DNA of 64,000 bases. Source: Zingiber officinale (taxonomy: Eukaryota > Streptophyta > Magnoliopsida > Zingiberales > Zingiberaceae). The notes under the pieces are model-generated. The model made no database searches. It saw nothing but the letters and a program-made list of their open reading frames with translations, and had not been told where the DNA came from. Numbering within the stretch: the first letter of the stretch is position 1; the number at the start of each line of letters is the position of its first letter. A program made the position numbers and the translations under genes. The stretch is from contig NC_055999.1 of assembly GCF_018446385.1 (NCBI RefSeq), positions 78,197,859 to 78,261,858 on the forward strand, in the 5' to 3' direction. Positions 54,261 through 64,000 of the stretch are shown one piece after another.

Positions 54261-55759
54261 TGATCCTGTCTGGAAGCTAAGAAGACGAACCTGCCGGTGT
54301 GACGTGTCTGGAAGATTGACCGCATCCCCATGACCCGGTTGATGATCTGTCCGCTACGTTGACCAAGTCGTCTGAAGTCCTCCTCCGGTCAACTGTACCT
54401 GTATCCAGCGACCGGGTTCCCCCGGTCTCATGTACCTCGGTGCTCGAGGCGAATCCCACAAATGTATGAGTAACCACATAATAGTATAGCACAATAATTA
54501 ACTAAATGCAGAAAAGGTACGAGAACGTACCCTGGCCCAGGGGGGCGCCCTCGGATGGATGGATGAGCTGGTCGTGTCGCCAATCGAGTCGTAGCGGCCC
54601 GGAACAATACAGCGGCTCACAGGCCGGCACACGGCACGCAGGCCGGATAACAACCATGGTACGAAGAATGAAGTACAACGGCACGATGGCCGGATCCACA
54701 TCGGCTCACAAGCCGAACATAATCTTGGCGCGAAGGCCTGAATACGCAAACCTGAGCCCGTCGTATGACGGCTGCTTGTAGGGTGATGACGGCTGCCCGG
54801 AGGTGTCGGTGGCTGCGGCAAGAGCTGCCGGAGATGACGGCGCTGGCTGCCGAAGACGCGGGCTGCCAAAGGCGCTGTGGCGCTGCGAGGAGGTGTAGCA
54901 GCGGAGATGTTGCTGTCAGCAACAAGGTAGGCTACATCCAGAGCCCTTCGCCGGCAGCAGTGGCTATAGCTGCGGGAGAGGGCAGCGGCAGTCGCTGTGG
55001 ACTGCAGTGAGCGACGGAGGATGACGATGGTGGTCGCCGGAGGGCGGCGCCAGCTGGGAGCAGTGATGGCGGCTGCTGGAGATGTCGGCCGGCGCCGAAG
55101 GCAGTGGTGCCGAACGCCGAAGACAGTGGCGACGGTGACAACTGCCGGGGGCGACAGCGGTGATGGGAAGCATCGGCGGCTGCTGGGTGAGATGCTGGCC
55201 GGCGCTGGAAGTTGGCGCGTGGTATGGCGAGGAAAAGAGAGAAAGTAGCGAGAGGGGCGGCCTGCGGCGGCTCCGGCGAACTGAGGCGACTCCGACGGCA
55301 ACATCTCGAGGAGAACAGAGGCTATGTCGACCACAAGAAGAGGTGAGGAGGAGAAGAGCAGTGGTCGGAGACCCGCAGCCGGCCTTGCCACCGGCGACGG
55401 CGTGTCCAGCCATACCGTCGCAGTGAGGTGAAGGAGGAGGGTGGTGACGGCGTCGCGAGGCGGAGGAAGAAGAGCGGCGGTGGGTTGCTCCAGTGAAGAT
55501 GTCACAAGCGGGAGATGGAGAGGAGGAGATGGAGCGGCCTGTGGCCGGCGTCGGCGCCGGCGAGGAGCCTCAGAGGAAGGAGGTGGCTCCATTTCCTCTG
55601 GCGACGGCAGCCTCCCTCCTGTGAGCAAGCGTCTCCCCCTCCTTTACATAATCTGTGAACAGTGCTTAAAAGCACTCCAAACCCTCAATGCGCCCAAAAG
55701 ACCAAAACGCCCTTATCCCTCTCCTTAATCCCTCCCTTGCCCCCACTATCTCCGGATCA
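54261..55759 (-). repeat. 5' LTR of element U (1,499 bp)
   Basis: TGATCCTGTCTGG to CTCCGGATCA. Its outer (U3) end lies only 585 bases from the WRKY start codon and it would be transcribed away from that gene. It contains a 376-codon minus-strand frame (55628-54498) rich in P, S, R and A with no domain I recognise; because the sequence is GC-rich and repetitive, I regard it as doubtful. Three W-box cores lie together at 54316-54320, 54359-54363 and 54388-54392. Confidence 0.9.
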
Positions 55760-55764
55760 ATATA
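55760..55764. repeat. Target-site duplication of element U, right
   Basis: ATATA after GGATCA, identical to 50553-50557. Confidence 0.85.
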
Positions 55765-56343
55765 AAAAAAAAAGATAAATATAAACGTATAGTTGAAAGT
55801 ATATAGTCGAGATGCTAACCTCAGGTTAGATCTTCTGGACGGTTCAAAAATGTTCTTTTTATATGTATTATGGGGATGTGATTTTCATTTATAAAATAGA
55901 GGGAGATCGTACATTTTCATCACTATATAAAAAAGGAGCATCCTCTGGATCTCCTCTCATGCTAACCCTAGGTAAAGGGCAAAGTCGTTAAATTTGATTT
56001 AATTCCAAGTATTAATAGATTCCTTGTACCTGTCATTCATTTCGCTATGGCTCGGAATTCCACAGTGTGAAATTTCCCTGTCAATTCCCAGCAACATCCT
56101 TTTCTTTCTCGCCATCGTATTTCTCGATCTAAATAATTGATTTATTTATTTATTTTTCTTTAAAAATTTGGATCTTCCAACTACCGAGAACAGGTCAAGA
56201 TTCCATCCATCGATCTCCTTCTCCTGCAGAATTCTCCACCAATGGGCACTCGCAACGCGCTATTCTTCCCGCTTTATAAAACCTCATCCTTCCGCTTGGA
56301 TTCTCCGGCAATCACTCTCCTCGTCTGAAGAAGCCCTGCGGCG
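55765..56343 (+). promoter_or_regulatory. WRKY gene upstream region
   Basis: TTTATAAA at 56273-56280 is a plausible TATA box, about 65 bases before the ATG. Two W-box cores (TTGAC on the minus strand) are at 56080-56084 and 56194-56198; the second has the full TTGACC form. WRKY genes are commonly controlled by W-boxes, so auto- or cross-regulation is possible, but it is not shown. No other gene is present in this stretch. Confidence 0.55.
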
Positions 56344-57379
56344 ATGGCGAACGGCGGCGCTCTATTGGAGGAGCTGGCCCGGGCCCTGGACCTCGCGCAG
56401 CAACTAGAGGCCCATCTCTCGCGCGCCAGCTCGCCGCCGGAGTCCTACAGGTGCTCGACGGCGGCCGAGATCCTCTCCGCCATTCAAAAATCGATCTTGA
56501 TGGCTCAATCGAGCGCCCCCGGGTCGCCGCCGTCTGACGGCGCCAGTCCCCTGAGCGAGAGCTCCGCCCCTGAGTTCCGGGACCAGGACCGCAAGGGGAT
56601 GATGAAGAAAAGGTGCGAGCTTTGCTTTGATTTGCTTTCTTCCGACCGATCTGCCAATGCCGACGAACTGACCTTTGGATCTGATCTTCGCAGGAAGACG
56701 CTCCATAAGTGGACGACGCGAGTGAGGCTCAACCCCTCCGCCGCCGGAGGAGTCGAAGGCACGGTCGACGACGGTCATAGCTGGAGAAAGTACGGCCAGA
56801 AAGACATCCTCGGCTCCAAGCACCCAAGGTCAGCCATCTACTCCATCGCCAGGAGAAAACAGAGTGGTGTTCATCTCCTTCACCGTGATTGATCTCTCCT
56901 CCTCTTGCAGAGCCTACTACAGATGCACCTACCAGAACACGCAGGGTTGCCCGGCGGCGAAGCAGGTGCAGCGATCGGATGACGACCCGCTGCTGTTCGA
57001 CGTCACTTACCTGGGCACGCACTCGTGCCGGCAAAAGCCACCGAAAGGATCAGCTCCGACGCCGGCGCACAAAGAGCCAAAGCAGAGCCCAAACCGGCTG
57101 CTGCTGAGCTTCCAATCGGAGATGAGAGTTAAAACCGAAGCCCTGGATTCCGAAGAAGCTCCGGCGGCGATCTCCTCCTTAATTGCCGACTGGTCGCCAG
57201 ACTTCCTGGAGTCGCCGTACCAGGTCCATAGCCTCGACGCTTCGGACTCCGATCTGACGGACATCATCGGAAGAGCGAATAGGGAGAGCGATTCGTCGTT
57301 CGTCGACATGGATTTCCTGCTCGACGAGCTGGACCTAGAGCAGAGCTTCCAGTTCGATGCCTCAGTCTTCTTCTCATGA
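56344..57379 (+). CDS. Group III WRKY transcription factor (three exons, 290 aa)
   Basis: A DNA-binding regulator that would recognise W-box promoters in the nucleus; group III members mostly act in defence, stress and senescence. Exons are 56344-56612, 56694-56828 and 56911-57379, with introns of 81 and 82 bp (GTGCGAG...CTTCGCAG; GTCAGCC...CTTGCAG). The second intron splits the Arg codon of KHPR|AYYRC, the conserved WRKY-domain intron position. The protein has the heptapeptide WRKYGQK at residues 120-126 and the zinc finger C140-X7-C148-X23-H172-X-C174, exactly the group III pattern. A basic KKRKTLHK stretch (88-95) may be the nuclear signal. The N-terminus (5-52) is helical and leucine-rich. 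The C-terminus is acidic with MDFLLDELDLE, a probable activation region. It is most similar in style to the WRKY30/41/46/53 class. It seems intact, and the ATG is the first in frame after the TATA box. Confidence 0.93.
56613..56693 (+). other. WRKY intron 1, 81 bp, in frame and stop-free
   Basis: Bounded by GTGCGAGC and CTTCGCAG. Its length is a multiple of 3 and it has no stop in frame, so retention would insert 27 residues (CELCFDLLSS and so on) just before the WRKY domain and keep the frame. Splicing is preferred because it joins MMKKR directly to KTLHKW as in related proteins. Confidence 0.75.
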
Positions 57380-57651
57380 ACACAGAACAGTACGCTGTTC
57401 TCGAATCTCCGGCCAAAGATTTGCAGAATACTGTTGGATTCTTTGTGGAATCGATCTCTGTTAGGTCGCGATTACGATCGGCATGGAGGTTGAAAGATGA
57501 AGTCATGATCAACAAGACAGACGAATGTGGAAAAATCTGACGAAATCTTGAGGAAAAAGGGAATTCATACAGAAGTTTTTTTTTTTTTTACAAATTTAAA
57601 ATTTAAGATATTAGATAAATAACACGGATTAAAGTGAGTGAATCCAGAATA
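57380..57651 (+). other. WRKY 3' flank
   Basis: Probable 3' untranslated region and downstream DNA. There is a T-run at about 57577-57590. No clear polyadenylation signal can be chosen, and no other gene is present. Confidence 0.45.
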
Positions 57652-59081
57652 TGATAGGGTAGTTAGAGTTAAAGTGAAGTGGTAGTCAAAATCAAGATAG
57701 AAAAATATTCCACACTTAGTTCTCTTGATCACCCAGCCTCAAAATTCTCGGGTCTTGCTTGCGTGACTCTGAAGCATAACGTTCGGATAAGGCTGACCGA
57801 GTACACATCCGATCGAATATAAGGACTCTAGGGGTCTTACTCTGAAACTAAAGAAATAATATGTTTGACCAGTAAATAGCTGGCGGGTTCAAAAGAGAAC
57901 GTAAGGCTTCCTGTGTACGCCAGGCCAGGCTATAAAATACTTAGTCTCACAAATATTTTAATATACAGTCGGCCGGATAAGGGTCGATCGAACATAAGAC
58001 TATTTGTGTACGTCTGACCGGACTCAAAGACACTTAGCCTCACAAAGATCTTAATATGCGGTCGGTTGAATAAGGGTCGGTCAAACATAAGACTCTTTGT
58101 GTGCGCTTGGCCAGGCAAAGTCCGGTCGGGCTCAAAGACACTTAGCCTCACAAAGATTTTAATATACGATCGGCCGGATAAGGGCCGGTCGAATAGAAGG
58201 CTCTACGTGTACGCTCAGCCGGTCAAAAATCGAGCGGGCTTAAAGACACTTATCCTTAGGAAACTCTACATATATGGTCGACCGGGTTTAAGTTACACGA
58301 TCTTATATTATTCCTAAAATAAATAAAGATTCTAACATATATAATTTATCATATGGTTCCTTCAGTAGATTTTAACATACATTGAGCATCATACTAGTCT
58401 CTAAACAAATCTTTACAATATTTAGCATACGACAGAGCAGATTGATCTCAGTACAAGTTAAAGGTGCTTCATTTCATATTGTTTACTATAAAAGCCCGAC
58501 CAAATGAAAGATCAACCCGAAATAGATTCAATGAAAGACATTCCAGTTAAGCAACAGGCTTAAGGACCGACCGAGATATATTTAGCAGGTAAGCAGAAGA
58601 CAGCATTCTGACAGACTGTTAAGGTTGTTGGGGAATATTTCTTGGAGATTTCCTTACTAATTGATCCACTGTAATAGTATATCTCGACAACTTCACTAAA
58701 GGCCTAAGGCATAAGTGACAAAAGAGACACATCTGTGGATAGAGAAAAGATTCCTCGGACTATCATTACCGATCACCCAGACTGTACTCTTTCCATCACC
58801 TAACAAACTCTGACACGAGGGGGAATCTCATGATCACGGAGGTCATGAGAGGTGGTATGTAAAGGGGGATCCTTTCTGTTGGCAAGGTACGCAATTCACA
58901 TCATCTACACCTGGTATGATCCCTTCCCTGGTCTTTGGTCACTAATGTTTTACTAGATTGTCTGACTATGTGTAGGATTGGAGGAAGGTTCCATTCTAAG
59001 TTAAAAAAAAAAATGTCTTCTGTCGATCAACAAATCATACACCAGAGCCAGCGCATCATCTCTAGCCTTCAAACATGAACA
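57652..59081 (+). repeat. Probable LTR of a third Tat-like element
   Basis: The right end ...TGAACA is fixed by the PBS at 59086. The left end is a guess at TGATAGGG (57652), because no second LTR is in the window. The region between has no coding signal and contains the tandem repeat listed separately. Confidence 0.45.
57905..58262. repeat. Tandem repeat of about 92-109 bp in the third Tat-like LTR
   Basis: Four imperfect units on CACTTAGCCTCACAAAGATT, AATATACGATCGGCCGGATA and AGGGTCGGTCAAACATAAGA; CTTAGCCTCA starts at about 57941, 58033 and 58141, with a diverged fourth near 58250. Confidence 0.8.
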
Positions 59082-59085
59082 AATT

Positions 59086-59103
59086 TGGCGTCGTTTGTGA
59101 GAA
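59086..59103 (+). other. Primer-binding site of the third Tat-like element (decayed)
   Basis: TGGCGTCGTTTGTGAGAA, three changes from TGGCGCCGTCTGTGGGAA of element U, in the expected place before gag. Confidence 0.7.
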
Positions 59104-59129
59104 TCTTCGCCTAAATCTGAAGCTTCGAG

Positions 59130-60088
59130 ATGGAAGAGGCTGGAAAACTCACAATTGTTGCTTTAACGCCTGAAGAATTCGAGATGATTGTTGAGACTCG
59201 AGTGCAAAAATCATTGTAGCAATGGCAAGTAGCTACCAAAGGTACACTACCACTGCCAAATCCCACAGCATCAACAACAGCGCATCAGAGGGAAAGAGGA
59301 GTTCAAGAGGAAGGTCTTGCTCATTTGCTTCCTGCGCCTCTTTCACCAATCTAGCGCCCTGAGCACTCTTCTGCACACTGCCTGGGCAGTTGGGCCAAGG
59401 AGGAGTACTCCAAGAATCTTCTGGAGAAGCACCTGTCCTAGACAGGAGCAAAGGAAAAGTCGTAGCTAGTGATAGTTCTCCTGAGCGAATCACCACCTCG
59501 TTCTACTAACGGGCGTTGGATGATCCATTGCCAAAGCACTATCAAAGTTTGAACATAGGAGAGTATTCAGGGACAACCGATCCGGAGGATCATCTCCTCA
59601 AATTTGAGAATGTCACCCTTCTCCAATAATTTACGGAGGCGTAAAATGTCGAATGTTCCTCACTATATTCCATGGGGCAGCCTAGCGATGGTTTAAACGA
59701 CTGTCAGACAACTCCATTCATCTCTTCAAGGACTTCTGTAAAGTATTTCTCCACCACTTCTCCAGTAACTGACACTACCACAAAACCCCTTGGAGCCTCT
59801 TTTTGCTCAAACAAAGAGCCAAAGAGACACTCCGGGCATACATCAAAAGGTTTAATCAGGTGTCTATGGATGTCCTCACAGCCACCACGGAGATTTTAGT
59901 AGATGCCTTTTCTAAGGGACTCACTGATAACGATTTTTTCCATGATCTGTCTAGGAGATCTCCAACAACCTTTGACCTGCTGATCAACTAGGCAACTGAA
60001 TTCATCAACGTCGAAGAAACGCAAGCTGTCTGGAAGAAGGAAGTTGCCGCCCTTGCACCTGCCCTATCGGTCGATCGACTAGCAAAAC
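59130..60088 (+). pseudogene. Tat-like gag remnant, interrupted by a LINE
   Basis: Starts MEEAGKLTIVALTPEEFEMI at 59130, 27 bases after the PBS, like MEDAGQLTIVTLTQEELEML of T. Further matches in changing frames: DDPLPKHYQSLNIGEYSGTT, DPEDHLLKFENV, then KETLRAYIKRFNQVSMDVLT, DAFSKGLTDNDFFHDL and NQATEFINVEETQA. Many stops and frameshifts (for example TAG after RVQKSL). The sequence ends at the T-run of the second LINE. It belongs to a family related to T but clearly different. Confidence 0.82.
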
Positions 60089-60536
60089 TTTTTTTTTTAT
60101 GAAGGGTAAATTATATATCATCAAAGAAAAGTGTACAATCTACATGTCCTAGGATATCCAGTCGGCTCTGACGAAATGTCATATCCAGGTGGCTATCTGA
60201 GGTATGGCATCTAAGAAGCCCATGTACATGCAATGTACTCTCACTGTACCATCATCTCCAAAATACATCCAGTCACACATGTGTTCACTATACCATACAC
60301 CGAAATACAATCAATGTCCTACACTCCCCAGCACTAGTCTTTGAAGATACCAAGAAGGCGCTGGTATCATAGTGCTCAACCGCCATATGTCTGGTCTCGT
60401 CATCCTCAGCACTATGAGATGTGTATCCCAGCATTGCCTGCATCCTGCATCTCAATCATACAAGGCCCACTAGTATCTGCATCAAGAGTGTATCAGGCCT
60501 TGGCCGCAGCTCATCCTCCTCCTCATGCACTGGCAT

Positions 60537-60709
60537 CTCCCCATCTGCAGCAACTGCCCGTAAGTGCATATGTATGCTATAGTGCGCAGTCCATCTCCTG
60601 AAATGACTCCGCTAAGCCCCACGAGGTCATCATATCAAGGATGTCATCTTGCAGAGTGTCGTCGCCCCACTTTTAGCAAGTGGTTAGTTATCAATGGATT
60701 TGGCGTGTC
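60537..60709. repeat. 173 bp direct duplication, left copy
   Basis: LINE 3' region sequence from CTCCCCATCTGCAG to GGCGTGTC, repeated at 63278-63450 with only about three differences. The solo LTR lies between the copies. Confidence 0.92.
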
Positions 60710-60737
60710 AAAAATCCTAGAGGTGTTCTTTAGCAAG
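60710..60737. other. Filler between the LINE and the solo LTR
   Basis: 28 bases, AAAAATCCTAGAGGTGTTCT then TTAGCAAG. It contains pieces that resemble both sides (CCTAGAGGT as in the LTR, TTTAGCAAG as in the LINE), as is common at end-joining repair junctions. Confidence 0.5.
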
Positions 60738-63277
60738 TGTTGGTTGCTATTCGGAAAACCTAGAGGTTCCACTGTACAAAAATTTTGTACAAAGGTCTGA
60801 ACCTTTTCCTAGCTACCATGTGTTCTTTTAAATTAAATTTTGGATCGCCTGCGAAACTTAACACGTTTGATCCAAAACTTAATCTATTTGTTCTTTAAGG
60901 TTTAGACTTGGATCTCTTGCGGAACTTAACACGTTTGATCCAAATCACCTAAGTTATTAATTCCATTAAATATTAATTTCCATAATTGGTTCCCAGTACT
61001 GACGTGGCGAGGCACATGGCCTTCTTGGATATGGGAACAACCACCACCGACTAGACAAAACCTTTTATGGAAAGCTAATATTTAATTTCCTAAAATAACT
61101 TTAGGTCAACCAAAAAGAACAATCAAATCACAAGGAAAAGAAAAATAAAAGAACACAACTTCGAAAAACATATTCGAAATACTAGAATCGTAAGCCTCTT
61201 GTATTTGGTATTATTTCCATAAATAACTAGCATGATGCGGAAAGGAAAATTACTAGTTATACCTTCTAAAAGACCTCTTGATCTTCTACCGTATTCCTCT
61301 TCTAACCTCGGACGTTGTGTGGGCAGCGATCTTCCGAGATGAGAACCACCAAGCACCTTCTTCTTCCTTGCAAGTTTCACCACCACAATTCTCCAGAGAA
61401 GTAGAGGTCCGACCACCACCAAGCTCCAAGGGATGCAAGAAACAAAACCACCTTTCTCTCCTTCTTCTCCTAGCTAGAACCGCCACCATCAAGAGCTCCA
61501 AGAGAGGTTGCCGCGGCCATAAGGAGAAGAGAAGAGGAAGAAGCTAGGGCCGCCACCAAGGAGGAAAAGAGAGGAAGAATAAATAGAGTTGATCACCCTG
61601 AAGGCACCTCTACCCCTCTTTTATAATCCTTGGTCTTGACAAATAAGGAAATTTTAATAAAAATTCCTTAATTCTTTTGTCATAAAAAGAAAAATTATTT
61701 TAATTAAAAATAATTTTCTTCTTTTAATAATAATGGCCGGCCACTTCTAATTCCCAAAACAAGGAAAATTTAATTCACACAAGAATTAAAACTTCCTAAT
61801 TTGTTTCTAGAAATTTATAAAATTTCTCCAATAATTTTATCCCTTCATGATTGGTTAATAAAAAGGAAATTTTATAAATTAAAATTCTTCTTCTAAACAT
61901 GTGGATAATTTCCAAAAGGAAAGTTATCTCTAAAAATTAAAATCTCTTTTCAATCTACAAATAAGGAAAGATATCAAATCTTTTCTTAATCTTTTGTAGA
62001 AACTAATAAAAGAGAATATTTAATTTTTAAACTTCTCTTTTAAATTATTGTCATGGTCAAAAAGGAAAGTTTTTCTTAAAAATAAAATCTCCTTTCAATC
62101 TACAAATAAGGAAAGATTTCAAATCTTTTCTTAATCTTTTGTAGAAAGCTTTAAAAGGAAAGATTTAATTTTTAAACTCTCTTTTAAAACTATGATATCC
62201 ACATAAGAAATAATTTTTAATATGATGTGGCCGGCCACCTAAACTTGGGCTCCAAGCTATTGGTCGGCCACCTTTAGGCTTGGTCGGCCCTAAGCTTGAG
62301 CTTCAAGCTTAGCTTGGCCGGCCCCTATTGGTTGGGTAAGAAGGTGGGTATGTGGTGGGCATAAATCTCTATATATAAGAGGCTACGATAGGGACCGAGA
62401 GGAGGAATTGGTTTTGGTCTCCCGATGAAATTAAGCTTCCCGTGTTCGCCCCGAACACATAACTTAATTCCATCAATAATAATTCATTCCACTAAAGAAC
62501 TATTATTGAACTACCGCACCAATCCCAAATTACATTTTGGGCTCCTTCTTATTATGAGTGTGTTAGTCTCTCTGTGTTTAAGATGTCAAATGTCCACTAA
62601 TTAAGCGAGTTACTGACAACTCATTTAATTAATATCTTAGTCCAAGAGTAGTACCACTCAACCTTATCGTCATGTCGGACTCCCGCAGGGTTTAACATGA
62701 CAATCCTTATGAGCTCCTCTTGAGGACATTCTCAACCTAGATCACTAGGACACAGTTTCCTTCTATAATCAACAATACACACTATAAGTGATATCATTTC
62801 CCAACTTATCGGGCTTATTGATTCATCGAACTAAATCTCACCCATTGATAAATTAAAGAAATAAATATCAAATATATGTGCTTGTTATTATATTAGAATT
62901 AAGAGCACACACTTCCATAATAACTGAGGTCTTTGTTTCTTTATAAAGTCAGTATAAAAGAAACTATCTCTAATGGTCCTACTCAATACACTCTAAGTGT
63001 ACTAGTGTAATTATATAGTTAAGATAAACTAATACCTAATTACACTACGACCTTCCAATGGTTTGTTCCTTTCCATTATGGTCGTGAGTTACTGTTTATA
63101 ATTTATAAGGTACTGATAACATGATCCTCTGTGTGTGACACCACACACCATGTTATCTACAATATAAATTAATTGAACAACTACATTTATCATAAATGTA
63201 GACATTTGACCAATGTGATTCTTATTTCTAGATAAATGTTTATACCAAAAGCTAGGTTTTTAATATACACTCTAACA
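60738..63277 (-). mobile_element. Solo Copia-type LTR (2.54 kb)
   Basis: Plus strand TGTTGGTTGC (60738) to CACTCTAACA (63277), so TGTTAGAGTG...GCAACCAACA in element orientation. There is no PBS, PPT or coding region, hence a solo LTR. A TATA-like TATATATAG (about 62370) is present. It is AT-rich with duplicated stretches (ATAAGGAAAGAT...TTGTAGAAA at about 61960 and 62100; GGATCAAACGTGTTAAGTT at about 60870 and 60930 on the minus strand). The flanking 5 bp do not match (GCAAG against CTCCC), so this is not a simple solo LTR. Confidence 0.78.
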
Positions 63278-63450
63278 CTCCCCATCTGCAGCAACTGCCC
63301 GTAAGTGCATATGTATGCTATAGTGGGCAGTCCATCTCCTGAAATGACTCCGCTAAGCCCCACAAGGTCATCATATCAAGGATGTCATCTTGCAGAGTGT
63401 CGTCGCCCCACTTTTAGCAAGTGGTTAGTTATCAACGGATTTGGCGTGTC
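63278..63450. repeat. 173 bp direct duplication, right copy
   Basis: Partner of 60537-60709. It begins exactly at the LTR end and continues into intact LINE sequence (TTTACCGCAAGCCGTTTG), which corresponds to the first LINE at about 27530. Confidence 0.92.
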
Positions 63451-64000
63451 TTTACCGCAAGCCGTTTGTTGCGGAGTAGATAGATCTTTCTGGTCGATCT
63501 ATGAACCCTCTTGGACTTTTTGGCAAAGCTCCAGTCATCAACGGATTTGGTATTGTCCTTATCAGGAGTCGTTTGCTGCGGACTAGATAGATCATTATGG
63601 TGGATCCATTCACCATCCTCACCCATGCCTCACCCCCATGCCCCACTCAATGACCAATATACATCTATACTGCCTCACTCTCAACTGACCCCCTCTCTAC
63701 ACAAACTCCCCAAATGCCCATATAGTATCTCTCACACACATACATGAGTGGCCTCGCCTCACTTTCTCAATTTGTGAGGCCCGCACCATCTCACACTTGC
63801 ACTGTCGTCCACTGCACTGCTCACATGTATCTCCTCCATAGCCCGTCACCTCCAGTAGCCTCCATATGTGTAATCTCTAGTGAAGTTTTCAACTGTACGC
63901 AGCCAAGAATAACCTCAAGTGAAGCTCCATGTGATGGCAAGGAGGAACCCTCAGCCTGCCAGCAATCTCAAGTGTAACTCCATGCGATGGCTAGGAGGAA

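Larger units (their letters stand above)
50558..55759 (-). mobile_element. Element U: complete non-coding Tat-lineage LTR retrotransposon (5.2 kb)
   Basis: Two LTRs (50558-52094 and 54261-55759) with matching ends (TGATCC...GGATCA), a PBS, a PPT and an ATATA duplication make this a structurally complete insertion on the minus strand. The 2,166 bp interior has no gag or pol; it consists mostly of three tandem arrays. The PPT side (TCTAGTCGAAGGAGG, AGTCCGACTGACT) and a repeat pair on CTCAACCCCGAACGGGGGAG are shared with the T family, so U seems to be a non-autonomous relative of T. It must have been mobilised by proteins supplied in trans. Confidence 0.9.
60089..64000 (-). mobile_element. Second LINE copy (3' part), interrupted by a solo LTR, runs off window
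   Basis: The T-run at 60089-60098 followed by ATGAAGGGTAAATTATATAT matches the 3' end of the first LINE (26880 onward). The similarity continues to 60709 and again from 63278 to the window end. Only 3' untranslated sequence is visible, so ORFs cannot be assessed. The piece is cut by the solo Copia LTR at 60738-63277. Target duplication cannot be checked because the other end is outside. Confidence 0.85.

Noticed and set aside
61278..61547. Frames of 89-99 codons within the solo Copia LTR (also 61123-61422 on the minus strand)
   Set aside because: Low-complexity K/R/S-rich translations inside a non-coding LTR with no family match.

Overview
This is a plant nuclear window, most likely from a monocot. 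The evidence is spliced GT-AG genes, a group III WRKY transcription factor with two short introns, and a dense nest of plant-type LTR retrotransposons (Athila, Tat, SIRE-like Copia), L1-type LINEs, a Tourist/Harbinger-like MITE and tRNA-derived SINE-like repeats. I cannot name the species from sequence alone. No bacterial, organellar or viral genes were recognised. The only intact host gene I can support is the WRKY gene at 56344-57379 (+); almost everything else is transposable-element sequence.

Layout. (1) 1-4272: right end of an Athila-type Ty3/gypsy element on the minus strand (gag-protease frame still open, PBS, 1.77 kb LTR). It sits inside the left LTR of (2) 4273-10972: a minus-strand Copia element of SIRE-like type with both LTRs, PBS and PPT and only a gag gene. 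The Copia element sits inside (3) 10973-37546: sequence of one Tat-like Ty3/gypsy family (called T here). T carries gag-protease, a large minisatellite where pol is expected, and a spliced gene on the opposite strand related to the plant 'putative gypsy-type transposon' (Transposase_28) family. Two T units lie head to head as an inverted repeat of about 7-8 kb per arm, with the turn at about 18252/18253. (4) 26880-36334: a full-length but decayed L1-type LINE inserted in the gag of the right T unit, with a 15 bp target-site duplication. (5) 37547-48972: AT-rich DNA with a decayed Copia element (39330-44590), a 437 bp MITE with a TTA duplication, two SINE-like copies and a decayed tandem repeat of roughly 290 bp. 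(6) 48973-49872: a solo T-type LTR with 5 bp duplication. (7) 50558-55759: a complete 5.2 kb non-coding LTR element (called U) with 5 bp duplication and an interior built from three tandem arrays; it shares PBS, PPT context and internal motifs with T. (8) 56344-57379: the WRKY gene. (9) 57650-64000: a third Tat-like LTR plus gag remnant, interrupted by a second copy of the same LINE family, itself interrupted by a 2.5 kb solo Copia LTR flanked by a 173 bp direct duplication.

How the parts relate. T and U look like a dependent series within the Tat lineage: T has kept gag-protease and an antisense gene but shows no reverse transcriptase or integrase, and U has kept only the cis-acting ends. 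Both would need enzymes from an autonomous relative that is not in the window. Both LINE copies have landed in gag regions of Tat-like elements. The inverted T pair is a possible source of long double-stranded RNA. These functional links are inferences; the structures themselves (LTR ends, duplications, PBS and PPT, motifs) can be read in the sequence.
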